From: Inia geoffrensis
Lineage: Eukaryota > Chordata > Mammalia > Artiodactyla > Iniidae
Assembly (NCBI GenBank): GCA_036417435.1
Contig: CM070910.1
Location: 16,867,501-16,931,500 of the forward strand
Length of the DNA stretch: 64,000 nt
Direction: 5' to 3'
Part shown: positions 11,050 through 22,474 of the stretch, in pieces
How the letters are laid out: every line of letters begins with the position of its first letter
Position numbering within the stretch: the first letter of the stretch is position 1
The notes under the pieces: generated by a model
What the model saw: only the letters and a program-made list of their open reading frames with translations
The model's database searches: none
What the model was told of the DNA's origin: nothing
Position numbers and translations under genes: made by a program

Positions 11050-12850
11050 AAACTCTACATAACATAAAATTTACCATTTTAACCATTTTTAAGTGTACAG
11101 TTCAGTGGCATTAAGTACATTCACAATATTGTGCAGTCATTATCACTAACGACTTCCAGAAATTTTTCATCTTCCCAAATGGAAACTATGTACCCATTAA
11201 ACACTTATTCCCTATAGCCTCCTTCTAACTTCTAGGAGCCTCCATTCTACTTTCTGTCTCTATGAATTTGCCTATTCTAGGTCTTTCACATAAGTGGAAT
11301 CATACAGTTATTATCCTTTTATGTCTGGCTCATTTCACTTAGCATAATGTTTTCAAGACTCACTCATGTTGTAGGATGTATTTATTATAATTTCATTGTT
11401 TTTAAGGCTGAATACTATTCCATTGTATGTACATACATTTTTATCCATTCACCTGTTGTTGCTGGACATTTGGGCTGTTTCTACCTTTTGGCTATTGTGA
11501 ATAATGCTGCTGTGAACATAGGTGCACAGCAATATGAGTCCCTGTTTACAATTCTTTTGGGTATATTCCTAGGAGTGGAATTGCTGGATTATATGGTAAT
11601 TCTATGTTTACCTTTTTGAGTTCTTTGTTTCTTTACTGGGACTGTTTTAATGGGCGTGTAGAGGTATCTGATTATAATTTTAGTTTGCATTTTCCTAATT
11701 TCCAGTGATGCTGAACATCTTTCCACATGTTTGTTTTGGGCTCTTGTATCTTCTACTGTGAAGTATCTATTTTTGCCCATTTGGGGAGGGGGGTCTATTT
11801 CATTTATTTTTTAAAACCACTTTATTGAGGTATGATTGACATACATATATTGAGTTGTTTGTCTTGTTATTGAGTTGTCATATTATTGAGCTGTAAGAAT
11901 TCTTTTTATATTCCTTTTCAAATATATATTTTACAAATATTTTCTCCCAATCTGTACTTGTACTTTCATTTTCTTAACTGTGGTTTTCAACAAGCATGCA
12001 TTTAAATTTTTGATGCTGTCCAATTTATCAACTTTTTCTTTTGTGGTTAATGCTTCCTATGATCTCTCTAAAAAATCTTTACTGAACCTAAAGTCACAAA
12101 GATTTTTTTCTTTTAGAAGTTTTATAACTTTAGCCCTTTAATCTAGGTCCATTATCCATTTTTAATTAACTTTTGTCTATGGCATGAGGAAAGAGTATTC
12201 ATTCCCTCCATATAGATATTCAGTTATTCTAGTTTCATTTGTTGAAAGAAACAATCCTTTCCTCCACTGAATTACATGGCAGTTTGTAATTCCTCTTAGT
12301 AATATTTTCTGTTTTCAGTGCAAGACTTTGAAATCTTTTCTTACATTTATGTGAAATCTTTTCTTACATTTATGTGAAATCTTTTCTTACATTTATGTTC
12401 AAGTATTTTAAATGTGATTATAAATGGAAAATTTTAAATCCAAGTTTCACATGGTTTCTCATGTATAAACCTCCTAAATTCACTTATGAGTTCTAATAGT
12501 GTTCTGTAAATTCTCTACAATATTCTAAATACATAATCATGTTTTCTACAAATAAAAAAGTTTTACTTCCTCCTTTTCAAACTATAAGCCTTATAATTCT
12601 TTTGATTTTCTTATTTCACTGGCTGGAGCCATCACTACAATTCTGAACAAAAGTGTTAAGAGTGAACATCCTTGTTTTATTCCTGACCCTTGGTAGAAAG
12701 TATTCAATCTTTCACCATTACATATGAGATTAGCTGTAATTCTTTGCTGATACCTTTATTAGATGGAGAAAGTTGCTGCCTATTTTCACTTGTTGAAAAA
12801 AAATTAATCTTAAATAGGCATTAGAATTTGTCAACTGCTTCAATGAAAAC
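11050..12850 (-). mobile_element. Old L1 (L1M group), antisense
   Basis: Begins with the inverted L1M 3' UTR (cataaaatttaccatttt, aagtgtacagttcagtggca), then inverted ORF2 C-terminal landmarks (tattccattgtatgt, ggctattgtgaataatgctg, gtgaaca, attgctggat), and further right the inverted ORF2 reverse-transcriptase downstream region (catccttgttttattcctga). Many indels; no coding capacity. Probably continuous with the antisense block at 13370, split by a DNA transposon. Confidence 0.85.
12330..12398. repeat. 23-bp tandem repeat, three perfect copies
   Basis: Unit gaaatcttttcttacattta plus tgt, repeated at 12330, 12353 and 12376 without a mismatch, inside a diverged L1. Perfect copies in an old background mean recent expansion. 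Confidence 0.95.
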
Positions 12851-12979
12851 TGGACACGGTAGATAATATGCTTAAGCAACTCTATATTGTTTTATTTTCT
12901 CCAACTTTTTTTTTTTTGTACTAGTTTAATGCGGAGGGACAGGGAAGAAATTTTACACAGACTTTGTCATCATACTTAG

Positions 12980-13330
12980 GAATTTAGGAGTAGGGCAGTC
13001 TTCCGTTGTCCATGGAGGGGGGCGGGGGTACATTCCAAGACCCCCAGTGGATGCCTGAAACCACAGATAGTACGAAACTCTATATATACTATGTTTTTCC
13101 TATATATACATACTTATAATAAAGTGTAATTTATAAATTACGCACAGTAGATTAACAACAGCTAATAATAAAATAGAGCAATGATAATAATATACTGTAA
13201 TAAATGTTCTATGAATATGGCCTCTCTCAGAATATCTTCTTGTATAAATTTAATGTCTTTTCATCTTAACTAAGCACATATCATGCACTGTGGCTATACT
13301 TTTGCAGTTTGAGGTGAAACAACAAAACTA
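12980..13330 (+). mobile_element. Tigger-like (pogo/TcMar) DNA transposon relic
   Basis: Starts with a terminal-repeat-like cagtcttccgttgtccatgg, then tacattccaagacccccagt and ggatgcctgaaaccacagat, followed by an AT-rich body with cagtagattaacaacagcta. This is the arrangement of a non-autonomous pogo-type element. The orientation and exact subfamily are uncertain. It separates two antisense L1M blocks. Confidence 0.65.
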
Positions 13331-13369
13331 GTACAAATTTCTTTCTCCTTCACAATTTCCATAGCGATA

Positions 13370-14150
13370 TCCTGTTTTCATTCCTGATATTGGTAATTAT
13401 TATCTGTCCTCTTTCTCTTGATCAATCTATAGCTAAAGTTTTATCAATCATGTTGACTTCTTTCAAAACACTGACATTTGGCTTTCTTGATTTTTCTGTA
13501 TTTTGTTTATAATGTTGGTCACTATTCATACTGTTGTTCCCTGTATGTGATCCGTCATTGTTCTCTTGCTGCTTTTCACGATTTTCTCTTTGTCTTTCTG
13601 CAGTTTAACCATGTCTCTTGGCATATGGTTCTCTTTGATTTTGGCCAACTTGGTATTCTTTGAGCTTCTTGATCCATAAGTTAATTTTTTTCACAACACT
13701 GAGAAATCTGAGAGACTTTGTTTCTTCAAAAATTTCTTCTATCCACTTTTCTCCCTCCTTTTTGGACGAGCCAATTTATATACATGTTGAGATACTTGAT
13801 ATTGCCCCATATATGTCTGAGACTGTTCATTTGTTTTCATCTCTTTTCTTTTTGTTAGTTTGTTTTTACTGAATAATCTAATTTTATATATATATATATA
13901 AATTTAAATTCATTGATTCTTTTTCCTGAATATAAAGTTGCATCAATCTAGTGAATTTCTAATTTCAGCTATTGCACTTTTTCAGCTCCAGAATTCCCAT
14001 GTGGTTCTCTTCATAGCTTCCATTTTTCTATTTTTGACTCACAGTTAACATATTTTACTGTAATTCTTTGAAAATATTTATTCTGAAGTCTTTTTACACT
14101 AAAATCCAATATCTGGGTCCACCTGGCATCAGTTTCCATTAACTTTTTTT
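13370..14150 (-). mobile_element. Old L1-type LINE, antisense
   Basis: Inverted ORF2 sequence (tctttctcttgatcaatct, tagctaaagttttatcaat) followed by a block with gcttcttgatccataagtt, tttcttcaaaaatttcttct and ttccagctattg/cagctccagaattcccatg-like sequence that I recognise as a common mammalian L1M/HAL1-type region. An (AT)n run sits at 13885-13901. No intact frame. Confidence 0.7.
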
Positions 14151-15030
14151 TTTAAACGTGTATATTTGTTTTGTTTCTTTGAATGTCTATCAATTTTCTT
14201 ACTTGCATTGGTTGTCTACGGAGAAGCCCTCCTCTCCACTTCTTTTCTACTATTAGAAAAGTAATATCAGCACTTTCTATATCAGCATGTGTTCACATAT
14301 TGTAAGATATATGTTTCATATGCCCCTTCCCAGTCTCAAGTCATAAATACTGATTAATCTTAGCCAATCATGGTCATTCATATCTCTTGAGAGTTATTAG
14401 TATAGGCACGGGCTTATGACACAACCCTGGCCAATGAGATAAAAGGAGAATTCTGCCAGGTGGCTTTTGGAAAGGGTTTTCTTTCTCATACAAAGAGATA
14501 TAGGCAGGTATTCACGAACTGTCCTAATTTTGATAGTTGTCCAATGAAGATATGATGCTTAGAGCTGCTCCAACAGGACAAAAGCCAAAACGGGGCCCTT
14601 GATGATATGATAGGGTTACTAACCATCCCAGTTGACCCGAGACTGTCACAGTGTTAGCACTGAAAGTCCTGTGTCTCAGAAAACCCTTCAGCCCTGAGAA
14701 AACCAGGAACATTGATCTCCCTAGGTGGCTCTACCACTAACTTAACCAACACAGGCAAAACCCTGTCATCAGACTTCTTGAAATATGAATAATGAACTCC
14801 ATATTGTTTAAGCTATTTTTAACTGAACGGTCTACACCTTACAACCAAAACATCCTCACTCTTGCAGTACCCAAATCTAAAGAGCTTTAACCAACTCACC
14901 ATTGTCTACCCATTCTCAACTAGTTAAAGAAGTCTTGCCAAAAAACTTTTGATCAGTACTAGAAATGTATGTCATGATTGCAGTGGTAGGTCAACGTTAG
15001 TTGTCCACTAAGAAAAAACAGCAAAATAAG
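14151..15030. other. Mostly unassigned; possible small inverted-terminal-repeat element
   Basis: Nothing coding. At about 14610-14722, tagggttactaaccatccc faces a reverse-complement-like accaggaacattgatctccc, which may be a degraded miniature DNA transposon. Confidence 0.3.
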
Positions 15031-15034
15031 CTCT

Positions 15035-15140
15035 GTAACGTTAGAGACCTTATCCATCTTGTAAGGAGCTGTATTCCCCACCATTTAGCACAGTGCTCAG
15101 CACATGGCGGGTGATCAACAAATATTTGCCAAATGAATAT
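15035..15140 (+). mobile_element. L2 3' end fragment
   Basis: Typical sense L2 terminus: attccccaccatttagcac, agtgctcagcacatgg, tcaacaaatatttgccaaat. Confidence 0.65.
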
Positions 15141-15464
15141 CGCTCATTACTTTTACTAAAATTTCTCAAGCAAATAAGAAAGTATCCCTAGCTACCAGTA
15201 GAGTGAATTAAACAATGAAGTAAACTTCCTTAAGATATCGATTTCTATATCAAGCTTAGATAGATCTGGTATAACGCAAATCAGAACAAGCTAGTGAACC
15301 GGAAATCTTGTCGGGGATGGTCAACCAAGGGAGGGACAAAGGGGAAAGCATGCTAGGAGTCTCAGAGTTTGAGGGTGAGGAAGGGATATATAGCTAAGTA
15401 CTAACTCTACACTGATATAAAGTATACATTTAAATAAGTGTTAAATTTGTGGGTAACTGCTTTT

Positions 15465-15782
15465 TTTTTTTTTTTTTTTATTTTTACTTGTTGACAGTTT
15501 GCTTTATTTATTTATTTATGGCTTTGCTGGGTCTTCCTTTCCATGTGAGGGCTTTCTCTAGTTGTGGCAAGCGGGGGGCACTCTTCATCGCGGTGCGCGG
15601 GCCTCTCACTATCGCGGCCTCTCTTGTTGCGGAGCATAGGCTCCACACGCGCAGGCTCAGCAGTTGTGGCTCACGGGCACAGTCGCTCCGCGGCATGTGG
15701 GATACTCCCAGACCAGGGCCCGAACCCATGTCCCCTGCACTGGCAGGCAGACTCTCAACCACTGCGCCACCAGGGAAGCCCA
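15465..15782 (-). mobile_element. CHR SINE, long form, antisense
   Basis: Poly(T), the inverted long-form tail (gctgggtcttcctttcc) and then the common body ending gccaccagggaagccc. Perfect duplication gggtaactgctttt at 15451-15464 and 15783-15796. The 152- and 122-codon frames here are read-through of the SINE and are not genes. Confidence 0.96.
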
Positions 15783-15796
15783 GGGTAACTGCTTTT

Positions 15797-16845
15797 AAAT
15801 TTATTATGGAATATTGTGATCGAGAAGAGGCAGAGCCTGAGAGCTGGTGGGCCAGCCATGGGCAAGGTGACCCCACAATAAAGACTGGGAGTGGACAGCC
15901 AGTCTAGCTGGCTGGCTGGAGACCCTGGCAAAGGCGTCAGGGTATGCAGCCAACAGGAGCCAAGGTGAAGCTGTGTCAGCACAGGGAGTGGTGCTGGGAG
16001 AAGAGCCTGTGCCCAAAGGACGGATCTTGAGTTCAACAACCTCAGACCTCAGCCTCACAGACCAACAGGGTGCCCAGCAATCAAGTAGATAGGACATTGC
16101 CCAAGGGACCATAGGACAGCTTATCCAAGGACCCTGAGTCCCCCTTCTCTGCTTGTACCCTGACATTACCTTAGGGGAGGGGAGGTCTATCTGAGAGACA
16201 AAACTATTTAATAGGGAGCCAACATAAAATACTGGATTGGACTCAGCTTTAAACCATATTGGGCATTCCATCCATTTCTTATGGCTAGTCAGTGATTGGC
16301 AGCTGTGGAAGACTGTATGGATGGTATACGAAATAGACAAACCTTATTTTTTCAGTACATAAGTTATTACTGAGTTAAACTTTCCACCTGCTTCCCTCAT
16401 ATATATACTACATGTGTTCTGTAAGGAAAAAGAAGTAGTCTAGCTTTCCAGGAAAGTTGGAGCTAGAGAGGAAAAGCACTGGAGAAAGAGTGAAATCAGA
16501 AGACTTCCTGAACTGTTCAGAATGAAGGTCTCTCAGGCCACAGCTTTGATCCCAGAAAATACTGGAGCAAACTTGAATCTGCGTTAGTGATTCATCCCAG
16601 TGCTTTTGGTCTGTGTTGTTCAGCTTCCCTCTGCCCCTAAGCTCTTCTCTTTATTATCCTTTATCATGAAAGACTGACTATGTGGGCATTTTCTACTAGT
16701 GTGACGAACCATCGGCTGGGTGGAGAGTCGATGTTCATGTAGTCAAGCTTTCCCCTCCACACTTGGCTTTCTCTTTGGATCTCATTTCACTGTCTGATAA
16801 TAATGGTGTTTTCATCTCAAAAATGTTTAAGTGCAAACTTTAGAA
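15797..16845. other. Unassigned non-coding DNA
   Basis: No repeat recognised. A 178-codon minus-strand frame (15804-16340) is the longest open frame outside repeats. It shows no domain, signal or codon pattern I can recognise and overlaps another frame in the same strand, so I do not call a gene. Confidence 0.45.
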
Positions 16846-16860
16846 AGTCATCAAAATCTA

Positions 16861-17173
16861 TGGACTTTGCTGGTGGCACAGTGGTTAAGAATCCACCTGC
16901 CAATGCAGCGGACACAGGTTCGAGCCCTGGTCCAGGAAGATCCCACATGCCATGGAGCAACCAAGCCCATGCGCCACAACTACTGAGCCCGCGTGCCACA
17001 ACTACTGAAGCTTGCGCACCTAGAGACCGTGTTCCACAACAAGAGAAGCCACCACAATGAGAAGCCTGCACACTGCAAGGAAGAGTAGCCCCTGCTCACC
17101 ACAGCTAGAGAAAGCCTGCGTGCAGCAATGAAGACACAACGCAGCCAAAAATAAATAATAAAATAAATTTTTA
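16861..17173 (+). mobile_element. CHR SINE, long form
   Basis: Diverged long-form copy (ctggtggcacagtggttaag, aggttcgagccctggtcc, tail gaagacacaacgcagcc). The repeat aaaatct flanks it (about 16853-16859 and 17174-17180), so it seems to have inserted exactly at the boundary between the target-site duplication and the tail of the antisense L1 that follows. Confidence 0.93.
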
Positions 17174-17202
17174 AAAAATCTTTTTTTTTTTTTTTTTTTT
17201 TA

Positions 17203-17290
17203 AATTTGTTCAAGGCTTTATTCAGCTGGTGAGCATCGAGGCTACTGGAAGACCAGATGATTCCAGCACTGAAGTAGGATTAGGTTTTTT
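17203..17290 (-). other. Second 3' flank tag of an antisense L1 (putative transduction)
   Basis: Read on the minus strand: after an A12 run comes about 85 bp of non-L1 sequence that ends with AATAAA, about 15 nt more, and then a second poly(A) of about 22 nt (poly(T) at 17181-17202 on the plus strand). A polyadenylation signal placed correctly before a tail is what a transcript reading past its own L1 signal would leave. Confidence 0.6.
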
Positions 17291-17296
17291 TTTTTT

Positions 17297-17375
17297 AGGA
17301 ATTTCATGTAATGTCTGAAACATTTATACTAACATATTTCCATACAAATAACCCAAAGAAAGTTTAGTATTCATT
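17297..17375 (-). other. First 3' flank tag, shared with the L1 at 39-47 kb
   Basis: On the minus strand this follows the L1 A-rich tail directly, starting gaatactaaactttctttg and ending cattacatgaaattcct. About 76 bp align at roughly 90% with 45279-45354, which follows the tail of the long L1 in the same way. Confidence 0.75.
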
Positions 17376-17385
17376 TTTTTTTGAA

Positions 17386-17908
17386 TTTTATTTATTTTTT
17401 TATATAGCAGGTTCTTATTAGTCATCAGTTTTATACACATCAGTGTATACACGTCAATCCCAATTGCCCAATTCAGCACACCACCATCCCCACACCCCCG
17501 CAGCTTTCCCCCCTTGGTGTCCATACATTTGTTGTCTACATCTGTGTCTCAACTTCTGCCCTGCAAACCGGTTCATCTGTACCATTTTTCTAGGTTCCAC
17601 ATACATGCATTAATATATGATATTTGTTTTTCTCTTTCTGACTTACTTCACTCTGTATGACAGTCTCTAGATCCATCCACGTCTCAACAAATGACTCAAT
17701 TTTGTTCCTTTTTTATGGCTGAGTAATATTCCATTGTATATATGTACCACAACTTCTTTATCCATTCGTCTGTTGATGGGCATTTAGGTTGTTTGCATGA
17801 CCTGGCTATTGTAAATAATGCTGCAATGAACATTGGGGTGCATGTGTCTTTTTGAATTATGGTTTTCTCTGGGTGTATGCCCAGTAGTGGGATTGCTGGG
17901 TCATATGG
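17386..17908 (-). mobile_element. 5'-truncated L1, antisense
   Basis: Inverted L1 3' UTR and ORF2 C-terminus. The minus strand encodes [40 protein letters not shown] and YSAIKKEQN, matching the C-terminal end of L1 ORF2p. The 5' truncation point is followed by gtcatcaaaatcta (17909-17922), a perfect copy of 16847-16860, so the whole block 16861-17908 behaves as one insertion carrying the two tags, later hit by a SINE. Confidence 0.92.
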
Positions 17909-17944
17909 GTCATCAAAATCTAGAGTAATGAATTTGTCAGGTGA

Positions 17945-18390
17945 CTGCTTACCTGGTGGTTTTTTAAGTGTCCAGTATACCTGAATATCCTGGGAAATAT
18001 GTTTTAAAATGCAGATTCCTTGGTCACTTTTGCCACCCTCCACTCAGTGAGCCTCAGCAAATCCAAAGACAGAAAGTAAAACAGAAGTTACCAGGGTGTG
18101 AGGGAGAAGGGAATGGGGAGTTGTTGTTTAACGGGTGTAGAACTCCGGTTTGGGATGATGAGAAAGTTCTGGATTGACTAATGGTGATGGTTTCACAACA
18201 CTGTGAATGTACTTAATACCACTGAATTGAACATTTAAACATGATTAAAATGATAACTTTTATATTATGGATATTTACCACAAGAAAAAGAAAATTTTTT
18301 ACAAAAGAGTAGAGCTTAGGAATTTGCAACTTAAACAGGTGTCCCTGGTGATTCTAATGCAGGTGGTCCAGAAGCCATGCTGAGAAACAT
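17945..18390 (+). mobile_element. MER5A-like DNA transposon relic, interrupted
   Basis: A left part with aatatgttttaaaatgcag and attccttgg, and a right part (18318-18390) with aatttgcaacttaaacagg, tggtgattctaatgcagg and tgagaaacatt, match opposite halves of a MER5A-type hAT element. A sense L1M 3' end lies between them. Confidence 0.55.
18062..18310 (+). mobile_element. L1M 3' UTR fragment
   Basis: Sense L1M terminus: gatgatgagaaagttctgga, tggtgatggtttcacaacac, tgtgaatgtacttaatacca, ctgaattgaacatttaaac, ending tatttaccacaagaaaaag. Confidence 0.8.
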
Positions 18391-20489
18391 TAGACATCAA
18401 GACAAGATCAATGGAGAATTGTTTATGGTCAGGAGTCTGATCTGACTCCATTTTACTTCATGTTTCCCCGTACATCAGTGGCCTCACTGGGACCCAGGCC
18501 TTTCAAATTCCTTCTCGTTAGCATCTCATAAATTACTATCTTCCACCAGCTTCCCCCCTGGCTTCGTGACATCCAAGGTGGCTGCAGCTGGCAGTGCCAG
18601 ATGCTCCCAATGTGTCAGGCGCCTGCTTCTACCTTTGATGGTTGTCCTCACAGTAACCGTTGACTCATGTTCCTGCCTCCCTTCAAAGAGATGCTTTTTC
18701 CTTATTGCTGGTATGATTGCGTTAAGCTGAAAGCACTATGTCCCATGTCCTCCATTTCACTGAGACGCTGGGGATGCCTTTCGTTTGGGTCACCATGCCA
18801 CAGTCTATGTAGGACTCTGGCCTTGGTCTAAAAAGGAATAGAACTGTCAGTGGTATCACATCAAAACATATGCCACAGGCCCTCCGTGGCAACCCTAAAT
18901 CATTTCCCCATACTCTTTCTTTCTTCAGGGTGAGCCCTTCCCCACCTGGCGTACTGTGTAGGAGATGAAAGGATGTCCCTGGTTTCCCAGGAGCTGAGGG
19001 CATCTCAGAAGTCTTGGCCCACTGAGCCTCAATTTCTTTTCCCTTCACACACTGTGTGCCTTGGTTCTTCATTCCAATACCTCTCTAGAAGTGCTACCCA
19101 CACAGCCCTTTACACATGCCTGGGAAGGTGAAGACTTCCAAACCTACACCTTCCAGGCCCACAGTTTGGATTCTAGTTGCGTATGTGTCCAAGACTCATG
19201 ACTCTAAATAGTATTATGTGACTGGTTTGAATATATTGGGAGAATCTGCTTTCAAATAAATATTTAGAAAGTTATTAACAGAAATAGAAGACATTTTCCA
19301 AAGTTTTTAACACATTTAATTTGTGATTTAATTTTGTGATTTCAAATTTGCAACTTGATCCAAAAAAAAGCCTTCCAGGTTTAGGCTCCCCCAAATGCAA
19401 ATTAAACACCCTGTGATTAAATGCAAATTGTTTATAAAATCAATTTCTCTTTGGCTGTGAACTAAATCTTACAAATCTGCATTTTGATGAAAGATGTTTC
19501 AATTATTTAAAAGTAGACTAATCTAATTCTCACTGAAATAAGCAGGGGTTTGAAAATTAAAAGCAATTGCTAGAATGTTTTGAAAGTTTAAGGAACTGAG
19601 TACACTGGTTGGTACAAAATATTTTCAAATTTCCCCATGTCTTTTCCCATTTTTCCTAAGCACAAACCCATGTAAAGGATTTATAAGTTGTATTTTGATG
19701 AATTATTACCAAATCTGATTTTCTCAATACTTTCAGTTTCTCTTCTCTTTTCAAGGAATTAAGGAGTGAAACTCAGAGAGATGGAGACACAGAGAGACAA
19801 AGACTGATTTCCTAACTAGCTGTTCTCATCTTTCCCTTTAAGTTAAGTTAAGGTTACTCCGTTTTTACAGGAGTAAAGATAAAAAGAGAGAATAATATAA
19901 AAAGATTTTGAAGAACTCTTACTTAGCACTTCTTTATGAAAGTACACTCATAATTTAACAATGCTTTCTTAATACAAAGTTGTTTGAACTAGCTTGCCTC
20001 CATTGTCTATATTCTTAGGACTATATACGTGTTAATATCATAACTCACATGACTAAACTATATGTGCATTCTCTCAAATATTTGAGAGATTATTTTACAT
20101 AAGAACATGAGAGCTGCCAGACCACTTCTGTCTCATTCATTCAACACTCACTTCTATCAGTGTTCACTCAACAAATCCTCTTGGGATCCCTCTTACGCCA
20201 GTGCCAGGGATATAAAGTCAAATAATCCTGGCTCCTCTTAAGTTGTTTAAAGGCTTTGTATACTGGTCTGTTTTTGATTTGAAATCTTGCAATGCTTTTC
20301 ATTTAAGAATGACAAAGGACCAATTAAATTACTTAATCTTAGTCATTTCATTATCCTTTCCACAAGGAAATTTTAAATTTAATCCCTGTTTATGGGATTC
20401 CTCTCCTCTTCTTAGCCAAACCACACATTCTTCAGATCATTATATTTTCAATATGATGTGATAATAGAAATGCAACTCAACTGAAGTAA
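18391..20489. other. Repeat-poor unassigned DNA
   Basis: About 2.1 kb without a repeat I recognise apart from a weak L2-like patch near 20140-20230. The 116-codon minus frame at 18722-19072 has no domain. AT-rich 19200-20000 carries homeobox/POU-like motifs, listed separately. Confidence 0.45.
19395..19428 (+). promoter_or_regulatory. Pair of perfect octamer motifs (POU-type)
   Basis: Two exact ATGCAAAT octamers at 19395-19402 and 19421-19428, same strand, 26 bp start to start, each followed by an AT-rich homeodomain-like stretch (taaac, tgttta). Octamers bind POU-domain factors; whether this pair is used is inference. Confidence 0.35.
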
Positions 20490-20640
20490 AAATGATTCAG
20501 TCATTCATTCATCAACTACTAGTTTTCTGTTAGAAGTCAGGCATTGTTCTAGGCATTCTGGATATGGAAGTAAAGAAGACAAGTAATGTCCCTGCCCTTC
20601 AGGAGTTTACATGCCATGAAGAAAGGAAGACACTACTAGT
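20490..20640 (-). mobile_element. L2 3' end, antisense
   Basis: Inverted L2 terminus: cagtcattcattcatcaact, aggcattgttctaggcattc, tgtccctgcccttcaggag. Confidence 0.7.
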
Positions 20641-21360
20641 TACTTGTTCAGTAACCTCATTCTGCCTTATTTTTAACTATCAGAGCCCTGATAGTTCAGA
20701 GCAACAATATACCCAGTCAAATTATCTGCCTAGTCCTCCATGTGGATAAGGATGACAAAGTGATCCATTCTCGCCATTGAAGTATAATTATAAGTCGCTA
20801 GGTAAGACTTCTTTAAAAATTTTAAAAGGCATGCTCCTTTGTCTTTTGCTCTCCACTCTTCTTCTCACCTAGAACATGAAACTGGAAGTGGCGCAACCAT
20901 CCTCTTATATGGAAATGAAAGCCACAGTCTAATAGTAATACAGCAGGAAGCTAGAAGGAAACTAGTTCCTTGATGCCAGCATGGAGACAATGCAACACTT
21001 ATTTAGAGATATATAAAAGCCCAGTTGGTCTAGCTATGGTGCTAGGGTTTCTGTCATATGAAGTCAAGGGTGATTCTAACTGACTGATGCAGGTTGGGTT
21101 CCCTGTAAGCAGACTCTGAAACTGATTTTCATACAGGAAGTTTATTAGGGAGTTTATTATTGGGACCAACTCCTATGCATTGGGCAGTGGGAAAAGTTGG
21201 GCTATCTTTGAGCCTGGGATGGCCCTTCAGACTTCTTCCAAGTTGAGTAAATGGGGCTGGGCCTTTGTTCACTCGCAATGGTCAGTCATTGCACGTGGAT
21301 TGCCCTGGAAAGGGAGTATGAGTTCAGGTGAGAGAGCTCTTTTCAGGTGAGTCACTTCCT
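20641..21360. other. Unassigned DNA
   Basis: No gene or repeat that I can name. Confidence 0.4.
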
Positions 21361-21372
21361 AAAGAGGGCCGA

Positions 21373-22474
21373 AATTATTTTTGTGTATGGTGTTAGAGAA
21401 TGTCCTAATTTCATTTTTTTTTTTTTAACATGTAGCTCTCCAGTTTTCCCAGTACCATTTATTGAAAAGACTGTTTTTCCTCCATTGTATAGTCGTGCCT
21501 CCTTTGTCATCGATTAATTGAGCTTAGGTGCATGGGTTTATCTCTGGGCTTTCTATCCTGTTCCATTGAGCTACATTTCTATTTTTGTGCCAGTACCATA
21601 CTGTTTTGATGACTATAGCTTTGTAGTATAGTCTGAAGTCAGGGAGCCTGATTCCTCCAGCTCCATTTTACTTTCTCTAGATTGCTTTGGCTATTCGGGG
21701 TCTTTTGTGTCTCCATCTAAATTTTAAGATTTTTTTTGTTCAAGTTCTGTGAAACATGCCATTGATAATTTGATAGGGATTGCATTGAATCTGCAGATTG
21801 CCTTGGGTGGTATAGTCATTTTGACAATATTGATTCTTCCAATCCAAGAACATGGTATATCTTTCCATCTCTTTGGGTCATCTTCAATTTCTTTCATCAG
21901 CGTCTTATAGTTTTCAGAGTACAGGTCTTTTGTCTCCTTAGGTAGGTTTATTCCTAGGTATTTTATTCTTTTTGATGCGATGGTAAATGAGGTTGTTTCG
22001 TGAATTTCTCTTTCTGATCTTTCATTGTTAGTGAATAGAAATGCAACAGATTTCTGTGCATTAATTTTGTAGCCTGCAAATTTACCAAATTCATTGATGA
22101 GCTCTAGTAGTTCCTGGTAGTGTCTTTAGGATTTTCTGTGTATAGTACCACATCATCTGCAAACAGTGACAGTTTAACTTCTTCTTTTCCAAATTGGATT
22201 CCTTTATTTCTTTTTCTTCTCTGATTGCCATGGCTAGGACTCCCAAAACTATGTTGAATAAAAGTGGCAAGAGTGGACATCCTTGTCTTCTTCCTGATCT
22301 TAGATGAAATGCTTTTAGCTTTTCACCATTGAGTATGATGTTAGCTATAGGTTTGTCATATATGGCCTTTATTATGTTGAGGTATGTTCCCTCTATGCCC
22401 ACTTTCTGGAGAGTTTTTATTATAAATGTGTGTTGAACTTTGTCAAAAGCTTTTTCTGCATCTATTGAAATGAA
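21373..22474 (-). mobile_element. L1 ORF2 segment, inverted half of a twin-primed copy
   Basis: Antisense ORF2 from the AFDK-type reverse-transcriptase region at the right end to sequence about 1 kb downstream of it at the left (agctctccagttttcccag). The minus-strand frame 22091-22402 reads [19 protein letters not shown] and [20 protein letters not shown], typical of L1 RT. The junction with the following sense segment is abrupt at about 22474. Left flank aaagagggccga (21361-21372) matches the right flank of the sense half. Confidence 0.92.

Noticed and set aside
12330..12398. CRISPR-like direct repeats
   Set aside because: The three units are contiguous with no spacers, and the genome is mammalian.
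15804..16340. 178-codon minus-strand frame outside repeats
   Set aside because: No domain, no signal peptide, no splice or promoter context, and overlapping alternative frames. Length alone is not enough in GC-richer sequence.
16861..17173. tRNA-Glu-like head with A- and B-box
   Set aside because: A SINE head, not a tRNA gene: no complete cloverleaf and followed by the SINE body. The same applies to all CHR copies.
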